From Verrucomicrobiota bacterium (lineage in GTDB: Bacteria; Verrucomicrobiota; Verrucomicrobiia; Chthoniobacterales; UBA10450): a stretch of 22,202 bases of DNA. The notes under the pieces are model-generated. The model searched no databases. It was not told where the DNA came from and saw only the letters and a program-made list of their open reading frames with translations. Shown here in pieces: positions 1 through 7,406 of the stretch. The position numbers and the translations under genes are program-made. Numbering within the stretch: position 1 is the stretch's first letter; each line of letters opens with the position of its first letter. The stretch is taken from the NCBI GenBank assembly GCA_003219115.1, contig QHPN01000078.1:1-22202 (forward strand), read 5' to 3'.

Positions 1-1769
1 GCATCGAATCGTTCGAAGACGAACCATGGCCGCGCTGGCGATTTCGCCTAACGGATGATCTCGTCATCGAACAGGAAATCTTTGTTCCGCACGGTGAATC
101 GGCGGTAATGCTTTCGTGGCGCGTTGTAGCCGGGGGCGCTGACCCCGGCGGGAATGGACCTGGCCACACGCTAGATCAGCCGGCGTCAACGCCGCCAGCT
201 ACAACGCTGCGTGTGCGTCCGCTGTTCTCCGGCCGCGATTTTCATTCAACGCACCACGAGAACGGCGCTTTCAATTTCAACGCTGAGGTAAATGGCCAGC
301 GTGTGACATGTCGGTCTTATGAGGGCGTGCCGGCAGTAATCGCGTTCTCCAACGGCAGATTCGCACACGAACCGACGTGGTATCGGAATTTTCTGCACAC
401 CGAAGAACAGGCGCGCGGGCTCGATGCGATCGAAGATCTCGCCTCTCCGGGCGTTTTCGAATTTTCACTTTCTAAAAAAGAACCGGCGGTGCTGATGCTC
501 GGCGCTGTAGCCGGGAGCGGTGACCCCGGCTCGTCGAATCAACCGGCGTCAACGCCGCCGGCTACAGAATCCATCGAAGCGCGTTATGCCCAGGTCAGAT
601 CGAACGAGCTGCGCCGCCGGGGAAGTTTCAAGTCCCCACTGGAACGCGCCGCAGACGCTTATCTCGTTAGGCGTGGCGAAGGCAAAACGCTGATCGCCGG
701 TTATCCCTGGTTCGGCGATTGGGGACGCGACACGTTCATCGCATTACGCGGCCTCTGCATCGCTACGGGCCGACTTGAAGATGCGCGCGACATTTTGGTC
801 GAATGGGCCGGGACTGTTTCGCAAGGCATGTTGCCGAACCGGTTTCCCGACTCTGGTGAGCAACCAGAGTTCAACTCCGTTGACGCCTCACTCTGGTACA
901 TCATTGCTGTCGGCGATTATCTGTTGGCAGCGGAGAAGCGGCCGGGATTAACTGACGATTGTCACACCGAGCAATTGCGAGGCGCGATTGAGGCGATTCT
1001 CCTCGGCTACTCCACTGGAACCCGTTTCGGCATCCGGGCGGACGACGACGGATTACTCGCGGCCGGCGAACGTGGCCAACAGCTCACTTGGATGGATGCG
1101 CGAGTCGATGGCCGGGAGATTACCCCGCGGATTGGAAAGCCCGTAGAAATTCAGGCGCTCTGGTTGAATGCGTTGGCCATTGGCGCGCGATTTTCGGCGC
1201 GTTGGCAAATGCTTCTGGAGAAAGGTCGGGCGGCATTTGAGAACCGGTTCTGGAACGAAGACGCCGGACAGCTCGCAGACGTAATCGACTGCGATCACCG
1301 GACTGGAGATCTCGACCTGACCTTTCGCCCAAACCAAATTTTCGCTGTCGGCGGCTTGCCGTTGCAGGTGCTCTCCGGTGACAGAGCGCGCCGACTTGTG
1401 GAGGCGGTGGAGGCGCGCTTGCTTACGCCACTCGGTTTGCGTTCGCTCGCACCAGGCGAATCGGGCTACACCCCACATTACGGTGGAAGCGTCGCGCAAC
1501 GCGACGGCAGTTATCATCAAGGCACGGTTTGGCCGTGGCTTATCGGCGCGTTTGTTGAGGCATGGGTCCGCGTCCGCGGTAACACTGATGCGGCTAAAAA
1601 AGAAGCGCGCGACCGTTTCCTCCCACCTTTGTATCGGCATCTCAAGGAGGCGGGACTCGGCCACATCTCTGAGATTTGCGATGCCGAGCCGCCGCAAGCG
1701 CCACGCGGTTGCCCGTTCCAGGCATGGTCGTTGGGCGAGCTGCTTCGCCTCGAGCGCAACGTGCTCTGA
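1..1769 (+). CDS. Glycogen-debranching-type amylo-alpha-1,6-glucosidase (GH133-like), 5' end cut by window
   Basis: This enzyme would hydrolyse alpha-1,6 branch glucose from glycogen or related alpha-glucans in the cytoplasm. The frame is open from base 3 with no start needed inside the window, so the first ATG at 108 is internal and the N-terminus lies upstream. The visible part has the end of an N-terminal beta-sandwich (RPLFSGRDFHSTHHEN) and then the (alpha/alpha)6 catalytic domain with YPWFGDWGRDTFIALRG (about bases 700-756) and HQGTVWPWLIGAF (about 1514-1552), both typical of the family. Two Gly/Pro-rich inserts, at 124-204 and 505-567, are palindromic repeats read in frame; both fall between conserved blocks, so the enzyme is probably still functional. 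The next gene starts 7 bases after the stop, suggesting an operon. The family call is confident; the exact substrate is not. Confidence 0.88.
   Translation, partial: IESFEDEPWPRWRFRLTDDLVIEQEIFVPHGESAVMLSWRVVAGGADPGGNGPGHTLDQPASTPPATTLRVRPLFSGRDFHSTHHENGAFNFNAEVNGQRVTCRSYEGVPAVIAFSNGRFAHEPTWYRNFLHTEEQARGLDAIEDLASPGVFEFSLSKKEPAVLMLGAVAGSGDPGSSNQPASTPPATESIEARYAQVRSNELRRRGSFKSPLERAADAYLVRRGEGKTLIAGYPWFGDWGRDTFIALRGLCIATGRLEDARDILVEWAGTVSQGMLPNRFPDSGEQPEFNSVDASLWYIIAVGDYLLAAEKRPGLTDDCHTEQLRGAIEAILLGYSTGTRFGIRADDDGLLAAGERGQQLTWMDARVDGREITPRIGKPVEIQALWLNALAIGARFSARWQMLLEKGRAAFENRFWNEDAGQLADVIDCDHRTGDLDLTFRPNQIFAVGGLPLQVLSGDRARRLVEAVEARLLTPLGLRSLAPGESGYTPHYGGSVAQRDGSYHQGTVWPWLIGAFVEAWVRVRGNTDAAKKEARDRFLPPLYRHLKEAGLGHISEICDAEPPQAPRGCPFQAWSLGELLRLERNVL
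124..204 (+). repeat. In-frame GTAG-foot BIME-like element, copy A (81 nt) inside debranching enzyme gene
   Basis: The ends are TTGTAGC and GCTACAA. The left arm is GTAG followed by a hairpin of CCGGGG and CCCCGG type; the right arm is a similar palindrome in inverted orientation. The spacer between the arms is unique. The 81 bases equal 27 codons, and the element is translated as a Gly/Pro/Ala-rich insert beginning VVAGGADPGG and ending QPASTPPATT. It sits between the conserved strand MLSWR and LRVRPLFSGRD, probably in a surface hairpin loop. Confidence 0.85.
505..567 (+). repeat. In-frame GTAG-foot BIME-like element, copy B (63 nt) inside debranching enzyme gene
   Basis: The ends CTGTAGC and GCTACAG form a perfect 7-bp inverted repeat. 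The arms match copy A but the spacer is shorter. It is 63 bases (21 codons), in the same orientation and frame as copy A, and is read as AVAGSGDPG ... QPASTPPATE. It lies in the linker just before the helix that leads into the catalytic domain (RGSFKSPLERAADAYLVRR). Confidence 0.85.
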
Positions 1770-1776
1770 GATTTGT

Positions 1777-3132
1777 ATGAGCGACGAAAAAATACGTGTC
1801 CTTATTCTCGGCGGCGGGTTTGGAGGCCTTTATGCCGCGCTGCAATTTGAAAAACGCCGTGATTCGCGATTCGACGTGACCGTCGTAAACCGTGAGAACT
1901 TCTTTCTCTTTACTCCGATGCTACACGAGATCGCGGCCAGCGATCTGGACCTGACCAATATCGTCAACCCCGTTCGGAAGATGCTTCGTCACGTGAGCTT
2001 CTTCTGTGGCGACGTAGACAAGATCGACGTCGAGGGCAAGCGAGTGACCGTTTCGCACGGTTTCGACCGCCATTCACACGAGCTCGAGTATGATCACCTG
2101 GTTCTTGGGCTCGGATCTGTGACAAACTTCTTTAATCTTCCCGGAGTCGCCGAGCGCGCGTTAACGATGAAATCGCTGGGCGATGCAATTCAGCTCCGCA
2201 ATCGGCTGATCGCGCATCTCGAAGAAGCCGACACAGAATGCGCGAGGGCGGAGCGCCCACCACTCCTGACGTTCGTCGTTGCTGGTGGCGGATTCGCCGG
2301 TGTCGAGACCATCGCAAGTATCAATGACTTTCTCCGCGACGCGCTTCCGTTTTATCCAAACCTAAAGGAAGAGATGCTTCGGCTTGTGCTCGTCCATCCG
2401 GGCGAATTCATTCTCCCCGAACTCGGCGAAAAACTTGGACGTTATGCCGACAAGAAACTTCGGGAGCGAGGCGTAGAGATTCATCCAAAATGCAAGGTGA
2501 CCGCGATGCAGCCTAACGAGGTCGAGCTCACGACCGGCGAACGAATCACCAGCGCGACTCTGGTGTGGACCGCGGGCGTATCGCCGAATCCAATTGTCGC
2601 TCTTGTGCCATGCCTGAAAGAGCGTGGCCGAATCAAAGTTAACCGTTATCTCCAGGTTGAGGGGCTCGACGGTCTATGGGCGCTCGGGGATTGTGCGCTC
2701 GTGCCGGATCCAGCGACCGGCGGATATTGCCCTCCGACTGCACAGCACGCTTCGCGCGAGGGAAAGATTCTCGCGCACAACATCATCGCGAGTATCGATG
2801 GCAAGGCGAAGAAGCCATTTAATTTCAAGACGCTGGGGCTCCTGGCGGCCATCGGCCGCCGCACCGGAGTCGCGCGAATTCTCGGAGTGAATTTCTCCGG
2901 CTTCCTCGCCTGGTTTTTGTGGCGGGGCATTTACTGGAGCAAACTGCCGCGCACGGAAAAGAAGTTACGCGTCGCGATCGATTGGGCGCTCGATGTCTTT
3001 TTCTCCAAAGATTTCGTGCAGTATCTCGACCAGCGCGCGCTCGCGCATAGCCAGACCGAGACCGGCGCCGCCCCTTGGAATCGCGAGCAGCTCTCCCACC
3101 CCGAAAAGGTCGACAAGAGGATCGCGGCGTAA
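1777..3132 (+). CDS. ndh: Type II NADH:quinone oxidoreductase (NDH-2)
   Basis: This single-subunit, non-proton-pumping NADH dehydrogenase passes electrons from NADH through FAD to membrane quinone. The 451-residue protein begins MSDEKIRVLILGGGFGG: the N-terminal FAD-binding Rossmann motif GGGFGG is at residues 12-17, a second NADH-binding motif GGGFAGVE is near 170-177, and ALGDC is near 303. PPTAQHASREG matches the quinone-site region. The C-terminal part holds a hydrophobic stretch (FLAWFLWRGIYW) and amphipathic segments for membrane attachment, as expected. The ATG at 1777 is chosen because the FAD motif follows directly; the frame stays open further upstream only as out-of-frame overlap with the previous gene. 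It lies 7 bases after that gene and 29 before the next, so cotranscription is likely. NDH-2 is more likely than a sulfide:quinone reductase because the latter's conserved cysteines are not evident. Confidence 0.92.
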   Translation: MSDEKIRVLILGGGFGGLYAALQFEKRRDSRFDVTVVNRENFFLFTPMLHEIAASDLDLTNIVNPVRKMLRHVSFFCGDVDKIDVEGKRVTVSHGFDRHSHELEYDHLVLGLGSVTNFFNLPGVAERALTMKSLGDAIQLRNRLIAHLEEADTECARAERPPLLTFVVAGGGFAGVETIASINDFLRDALPFYPNLKEEMLRLVLVHPGEFILPELGEKLGRYADKKLRERGVEIHPKCKVTAMQPNEVELTTGERITSATLVWTAGVSPNPIVALVPCLKERGRIKVNRYLQVEGLDGLWALGDCALVPDPATGGYCPPTAQHASREGKILAHNIIASIDGKAKKPFNFKTLGLLAAIGRRTGVARILGVNFSGFLAWFLWRGIYWSKLPRTEKKLRVAIDWALDVFFSKDFVQYLDQRALAHSQTETGAAPWNREQLSHPEKVDKRIAA

Positions 3133-3161
3133 GGAATCGCCGCGACGCGCGACCAATCGAC

Positions 3162-5936
3162 ATGGAGCTGACGACTGCCGAGCACAAACGGCTGAACGAT
3201 GATGCGCGGCGCGCGCGAAACTGGAAACGCTGGGGCCCTTACTTATCGGAGCGGCAATGGGCCACCGTCCGTGAAGACTACTCTCCTTACGGAAATTGCT
3301 GGGATTATTTCCCGCACGACCATGCGCGCAGCCGCGCCTACCGCTGGGGCGAAGATGGGCTGCTCGGCATTACCGATCGCCAATGCCGGCTTTGCTTTGC
3401 GCTCGCTCTTTGGAATGGCAAAGACCCGATCCTGAAGGAGCGCCTTTTCGGTCTTACCGGCTCCGAAGGGAATCACGGCGAGGACGTAAAGGAGCTCTAC
3501 TACTACCTCGACTCGACGCCGACGCATTCCTACATGAAGGCGCTCTATAAATACCCGCAGGCGGAATTTCCGTATGCGCGTCTGGTCGAGGAAAATCGGC
3601 GGCGCGGTCTGGGGGCAACAGAGTTTGAACTCTTCGACAGTGGAGTCTTTGATGACGACCGCTACTTCGATGTCTTTGCGGAATACGCCAAGGCCGACGA
3701 GAACGACATCCTCATTCGCCTAACGATTGCGAACCGCGGGCCGGAAAGATCGACGCTGCATTTATTGCCAACGCTTTGGTTCCGCAACACTTGGTCGTGG
3801 GGTAAAATTCCGGAAGAATGCACCAGTAAACCGACACTCACGTTAGATCGACATGGCGTGGTACGCGCACACCACGAGCAGCTCGGAGAATATTTGTTGG
3901 CGTATGAAGGCGACGCCACGCCGCTTTTTACCGATAACGAAACTAACGCGGTTCGTCTTTACGGTTCTGCCAACGGAAACGCGTTCGCGAAAGACGCCTT
4001 TCACGAATATATCGTGCGCGGCCGCGCCGATGCAGTAAACCCGGCGAACACTGGAACGAAGTTTGCGGCTTGCTACAAGATCGACATCGAACCGGGCGAA
4101 TCAAAGGTCGTCAGGCTGCGGCTTTCGGCTGTAGCCGAGGGCGGTGACCCCGGCGGCAAACGCAGCCACACGCAATCTCAGCCGGGGTCAGCGCCCCCGG
4201 CTACAACAACGGAGGACGCATTTACAAACTTCGATGAATTGTTCGCGCAGCAAATTGCTGAAGCGGATGAGTTTTACAATGCGATTACGTCCGTCGGCAT
4301 CGATGAGGAGGCGAAAAAGGTCGCGCGTCAAGGTTACGCCGGTCTGCTTTGGAGCAAACAATTCTACAACTACGTGATTCGCGAATGGCTGTCGGGTGAT
4401 CCGGCGCAACCGCCGCCACCGGCCGAGCGATTAAACGGGAGGAACAAGGAGTGGTCGCACTTGTTCAATCGCGACATCATCTCGATGCCAGACAAGTGGG
4501 AATATCCGTGGTTTGCGGCGTGGGATCTCGCGTTCCACATGATCCCATTCTCGAAGATCGATCCGCACTTCGCCAAAAAGCAGCTCAATCTTTTCCTGCG
4601 CGAATGGTACATGCACGCGAACGGCCAGATTCCGGCCTACGAGTTCGCGTTTGGCGATGTTAATCCACCGGTGCACGCCTGGGCAGTGTGGCGCGTTTAC
4701 AAAATGACCGGGCCGCGTGGCCAGCGCGACCTCGCGTTTCTCGAAAGCGCGTTCCAAAAATTGATGCTCAATTTTACCTGGTGGGTGAACCGGAAAGACG
4801 CAGAAGGAAATAATCTTTTTTCCGGCGGATTCCTCGGCCTCGACAACATCGGCGTGTTCGATCGTTCCAAGCCGCTGCCGACGGGCGGCTTTTTGCAACA
4901 GGCGGACGGCACCGCCTGGATGGGATTCTACTGCCTGACGATGCTATCGATTGCGATCGAGCTCGCGGAAAACAATCCCGTCTATGAAGACATGGCTTCG
5001 AAATTCTTCGAGCACTTCATCAGTATCAGCGACGCGATGAATTCCCTCGGCGGCACAGGCCTGTGGGACGAGCAGGACGGCTTCTTCTACGACAAATTGA
5101 AGGTTGATGGGCAGCAAATCCCGCTGCGAACGCGCTCGCTCGTCGGATTGTTGCCGTTGATCGCGGTGGAAAATCTTGAGACGGCAAAAATCAACAAACT
5201 GCCGGGATTCAAGAAGCGGATGGAGTGGTTTCTGAATTACCGCAAGGATCTTGCCGGCTTGATCACATATTGCGACGTGTGCCCGTTCACTGGCAACCGC
5301 ATGCTGGCGATCCCAACACGCGAGCGATTGCAACGCGCCTTGAGCTACATGCTCAATGAAAACGAATTCTTCTCGCCCTACGGCTTGCGCTCCGTCTCGC
5401 GCGTCCATCGCGATCATCCTTACATCTTTCGCGTGGGCAACGACGAACACCGCGTTGACTACGTTCCGGGCGAAGGGACGAGTTACCTGTTCGACTTTCT
5501 CATCGTCGAAGCGTTGGAACGTTATCACCTTTTTTACGGCGATTCGTTTAAGGTCGAGTGCCCGACCGGTTCAGGAAATATGGCGACGCTCAAGCAGGTC
5601 GCTAACGAACTTTCGCGCCGGCTCTCGAGCATTTTCCTGCCGAACGAAAAGGGCGAACGCCCATGTCACGGCAAGATCGACAAGTACGCCGCCGATCCGC
5701 ATTGGCGCGATTTGGTTTTATTCAACGAATACTTCCACGGCGAAACCGGCCGCGGTTTGGGCGCAAGCCATCAGACCGGCTGGACCGCTCTGGCGGTAAA
5801 GCTACTGGAGAACGCGATCAATGATCCTGATCAACAAGCGGCGCACGAGCACATCACTGGCGAAGCGTCCTACCTACCTCGCACGACTGGCGCGCAGCGC
5901 GGACGAAGTTCGCGCCGCACAACGGTTGCGGTTTGA
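3162..5936 (+). CDS. GH63-type glucosidase (MGH1-like glycoside hydrolase)
   Basis: This is a large (924-residue) glycoside hydrolase of the GH63 / mannosylglycerate-hydrolase-like clan, expected to release glucose or related sugars from alpha-linked glycosides in the cytoplasm; no signal peptide is seen. The N-terminus (WKRWGPYLSERQW, EDYSPYGNCWDYFPHDHA, KERLFGLTGSEGNHGEDVK) is highly characteristic. The (alpha/alpha)6 domain shows WAAWDLAFHMIPF, YCDVCPFTGNRM and HGETGRGLGASHQTGW; the Asp of WDLAFH and a Glu or Asp near the C-terminal motif are the likely acid/base pair, by family analogy. The start at ATG 3162 gives MELTTAEHKRLNDD, close to family N-termini. Residues about 323-349 are an in-frame palindromic repeat. 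The last 38 or so codons run past the usual end of the family and overlap the next gene out of frame. Its neighbour, the debranching enzyme, suggests shared alpha-glucan metabolism. Confidence 0.88.
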   Translation: MELTTAEHKRLNDDARRARNWKRWGPYLSERQWATVREDYSPYGNCWDYFPHDHARSRAYRWGEDGLLGITDRQCRLCFALALWNGKDPILKERLFGLTGSEGNHGEDVKELYYYLDSTPTHSYMKALYKYPQAEFPYARLVEENRRRGLGATEFELFDSGVFDDDRYFDVFAEYAKADENDILIRLTIANRGPERSTLHLLPTLWFRNTWSWGKIPEECTSKPTLTLDRHGVVRAHHEQLGEYLLAYEGDATPLFTDNETNAVRLYGSANGNAFAKDAFHEYIVRGRADAVNPANTGTKFAACYKIDIEPGESKVVRLRLSAVAEGGDPGGKRSHTQSQPGSAPPATTTEDAFTNFDELFAQQIAEADEFYNAITSVGIDEEAKKVARQGYAGLLWSKQFYNYVIREWLSGDPAQPPPPAERLNGRNKEWSHLFNRDIISMPDKWEYPWFAAWDLAFHMIPFSKIDPHFAKKQLNLFLREWYMHANGQIPAYEFAFGDVNPPVHAWAVWRVYKMTGPRGQRDLAFLESAFQKLMLNFTWWVNRKDAEGNNLFSGGFLGLDNIGVFDRSKPLPTGGFLQQADGTAWMGFYCLTMLSIAIELAENNPVYEDMASKFFEHFISISDAMNSLGGTGLWDEQDGFFYDKLKVDGQQIPLRTRSLVGLLPLIAVENLETAKINKLPGFKKRMEWFLNYRKDLAGLITYCDVCPFTGNRMLAIPTRERLQRALSYMLNENEFFSPYGLRSVSRVHRDHPYIFRVGNDEHRVDYVPGEGTSYLFDFLIVEALERYHLFYGDSFKVECPTGSGNMATLKQVANELSRRLSSIFLPNEKGERPCHGKIDKYAADPHWRDLVLFNEYFHGETGRGLGASHQTGWTALAVKLLENAINDPDQQAAHEHITGEASYLPRTTGAQRGRSSRRTTVAV
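4129..4206 (+). repeat. In-frame GTAG-foot BIME-like element, copy C (78 nt) inside GH63 gene
   Basis: It runs from CTGTAGC to GCTACAA, 78 bases or 26 codons. The arms are the same type as copies A and B, with a GAGGGCGG-type left arm and GGGGTCAGCGCCCCC on the right, separated by a unique spacer. It is read as AVAEGGDPGG ... QPGSAPPATT, the same frame and orientation as the other copies. It sits between a beta strand (KVVRLRLS) and the helix FDELFAQQIAEADEFY, both conserved blocks, so the insert is likely a loop. Confidence 0.85.
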
Positions 5937-6627
5937 GGTTTTCAATCTTGAGCTGAACGAAGGCCTGGCGGAATTGCATTTCGCAGGTCTCGATGTCGAT
6001 CCTTTCGACGCGGTCTGCGATCATCTTATCGTCGAACATGTTCCGACCGGCGAGATTGTTGGGACTTATCGCTTGCAAACGGGTGAGCGCGCGGCTGCAA
6101 ACATCGGCTATTACAGCGAGCGCGAATTCGATTTCGCGCCTTACGAACTCCTGCGCAGCGAAATGATTGAGCTCGGCCGCGCCTGTGTCCACGCAGATCA
6201 CCGGAACTTCAACCTGCTGCACCTACTCTGGCGGGGGATCGCAAACTACGCACTTGAACGCAACGCGCGTTTTCTGATCGGTTGCAGTTCACTGACTTCG
6301 CAAGATCCGAGCAAGGGTATCGCGATGTACGAGCAATTTGCGCTCAAGCATCTTGTCAGGCTGGAGCTTCGCACAATTCCGCGGCTGCAATTCTCGCTTG
6401 TAGCCGGGGTCGATGACCCCGGCAGGCGAAGACCAAGCGACGCCTCAAATCAGCCGGGGTCACCGACCCCGGCTACAGTGCCGAAGCTGTTGCGCGCATA
6501 TTTGGCGATTGGGGCAAAAATTTGCGGTCCGCCGGCGATCGATCGCGAATTCGGAACGATCGATTTCCTTACTGTCCTCGACATGCAGGCATTGCCGGCA
6601 ATCGTGCGCGCGCATTTTCTGGGATGA
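5821..6627 (+). CDS. OlsB-like L-ornithine N-acyltransferase (GNAT-fold)
   Basis: OlsB-type enzymes transfer a 3-hydroxyacyl chain from acyl carrier protein to the alpha-amino group of ornithine, the first step of ornithine-lipid synthesis. The 268-residue product shows the family pattern: RLARSADEVRAAQRLRFEVFNLEL near the start (counted here as a region, not a motif string), CDHLIVEH, GTYRL, EMIELGRACVHADHRN, FLIGCSSL, and a C-terminal block from LLRAYLAIGAKICGPPA to DFLTVLDM. A GGAG sequence (5807-5810) lies 10 bases before the ATG. The gene starts 116 bases inside the GH63 gene, so translation is probably coupled. Residues about 193-219 are an in-frame palindromic repeat. An OlsA-like gene follows with an ATGA overlap, which strengthens the assignment. 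A lysophospholipid-like or other hemolysin-type acyltransferase role cannot be excluded. Confidence 0.82.
   Translation: MILINKRRTSTSLAKRPTYLARLARSADEVRAAQRLRFEVFNLELNEGLAELHFAGLDVDPFDAVCDHLIVEHVPTGEIVGTYRLQTGERAAANIGYYSEREFDFAPYELLRSEMIELGRACVHADHRNFNLLHLLWRGIANYALERNARFLIGCSSLTSQDPSKGIAMYEQFALKHLVRLELRTIPRLQFSLVAGVDDPGRRRPSDASNQPGSPTPATVPKLLRAYLAIGAKICGPPAIDREFGTIDFLTVLDMQALPAIVRAHFLG
6398..6478 (+). repeat. In-frame GTAG-foot BIME-like element, copy D (81 nt) inside OlsB-like gene
   Basis: It runs from TTGTAGC to GCTACAG, 81 bases or 27 codons. It is the cleanest copy: the two 25-base arms are near-perfect inverted repeats of each other (about 24 of 25 positions), and each arm is itself a palindrome around GGGGTC and GACCCC. 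It is read as LVAGVDDPGR ... QPGSPTPATV, the same frame as copies A-C. It interrupts the OlsB-like protein between RTIPRLQFS and PKLLRAYLAIG. Confidence 0.87.
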
Positions 6628-7406
6628 ACGCAACAGCCTTTGCCATCAAATCCGTTTCAGAGACACGATCGGGCAGTCGATCGCTGGCGATCGGTCGAAC
6701 CGCGGCTGTCTTGTTCTTTTCGTTTTGCGCGCTGGCGGAAATCGTGTTGATCATTCCTTTCGTTAGGCGCAGGCACCGATTGCGCGAACGAGCCGTCTGG
6801 CTCCACAATTGGTGTCGGTTCGCCTGCCGTGTCCTTGGAATTGGTGTCGCGGCACGGGGATCGATCCCGCACTCGGGCCTGCTTGTTTGCAATCATCTCA
6901 GTTATCTCGACATCATCGTTATTAGTTCGCTATGGCCGTGTGTTTTCGTCGCGAAACGTGATGTAAAGACGTGGCCGCTGTTTGGATGGCTCGCGAGTGC
7001 GGCGGGAACGATCTTTACCGATCGAACTAGCAAGCTCGCCAGTCGCGCCGCTGTCGATCTTGTCCGGAAGGCAATCGGAAGTGGTGTGCTGGTTGTGCTA
7101 TTCCCCGAAGGGACCAGTTCAGACGGCGCGAGCGTTTTGCCGTTTAAATCCGCGCTGCTCGAGCCGGCGGTGGAGTCCCACTGTCACATGACTGCAGCGG
7201 CAATTGATTATTCGTTAACGAACGGTTCCGTCGCGGATGAAGTTTGTTATTGGCGGGACATGACGCTGATTCCGCATTTGCTCAATCTTTTCACGAAACA
7301 TTCGATTGACGCGAAGCTTGCCATCAGCTGTTACACAGCGAGCAGAACCGATCGCAAAGAACTCGCCCGCAATCTGCGACGCCAAATTGGGGAGATGCGG
7401 TCGTGA
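6624..7406 (+). CDS. PlsC/OlsA-like 1-acyl-glycerophosphate-type O-acyltransferase
   Basis: The product is a 260-residue membrane-associated acyltransferase. It has the PlsC signature NHLSYLD (NHX4D at residues 90-96) and FPEGTSS (160-166), both of which shape the active site; the His-Asp pair is catalytic. An N-terminal hydrophobic segment (about residues 25-46, AAVLFFSFCALAEIVLIIPF) likely anchors it to the membrane. Its start overlaps the stop of the OlsB-like gene in an ATGA, so the two are translationally coupled. In the ornithine-lipid pathway OlsA adds the second acyl chain to the 3-hydroxyl of lyso-ornithine lipid. On context this is the preferred role; a general lysophosphatidate acyltransferase (plsC) is the alternative. 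Confidence 0.85.
   Translation: MNATAFAIKSVSETRSGSRSLAIGRTAAVLFFSFCALAEIVLIIPFVRRRHRLRERAVWLHNWCRFACRVLGIGVAARGSIPHSGLLVCNHLSYLDIIVISSLWPCVFVAKRDVKTWPLFGWLASAAGTIFTDRTSKLASRAAVDLVRKAIGSGVLVVLFPEGTSSDGASVLPFKSALLEPAVESHCHMTAAAIDYSLTNGSVADEVCYWRDMTLIPHLLNLFTKHSIDAKLAISCYTASRTDRKELARNLRRQIGEMRS

Noticed and set aside
1053..1697. 214-codon antisense frame inside the debranching enzyme gene
   Set aside because: It lies entirely opposite a strongly conserved catalytic domain; its composition is shadow-like.
4431..5528. Long antisense frames inside the GH63 gene
   Set aside because: They are opposite conserved GH63 motifs, with no binding sites or recognisable domains.
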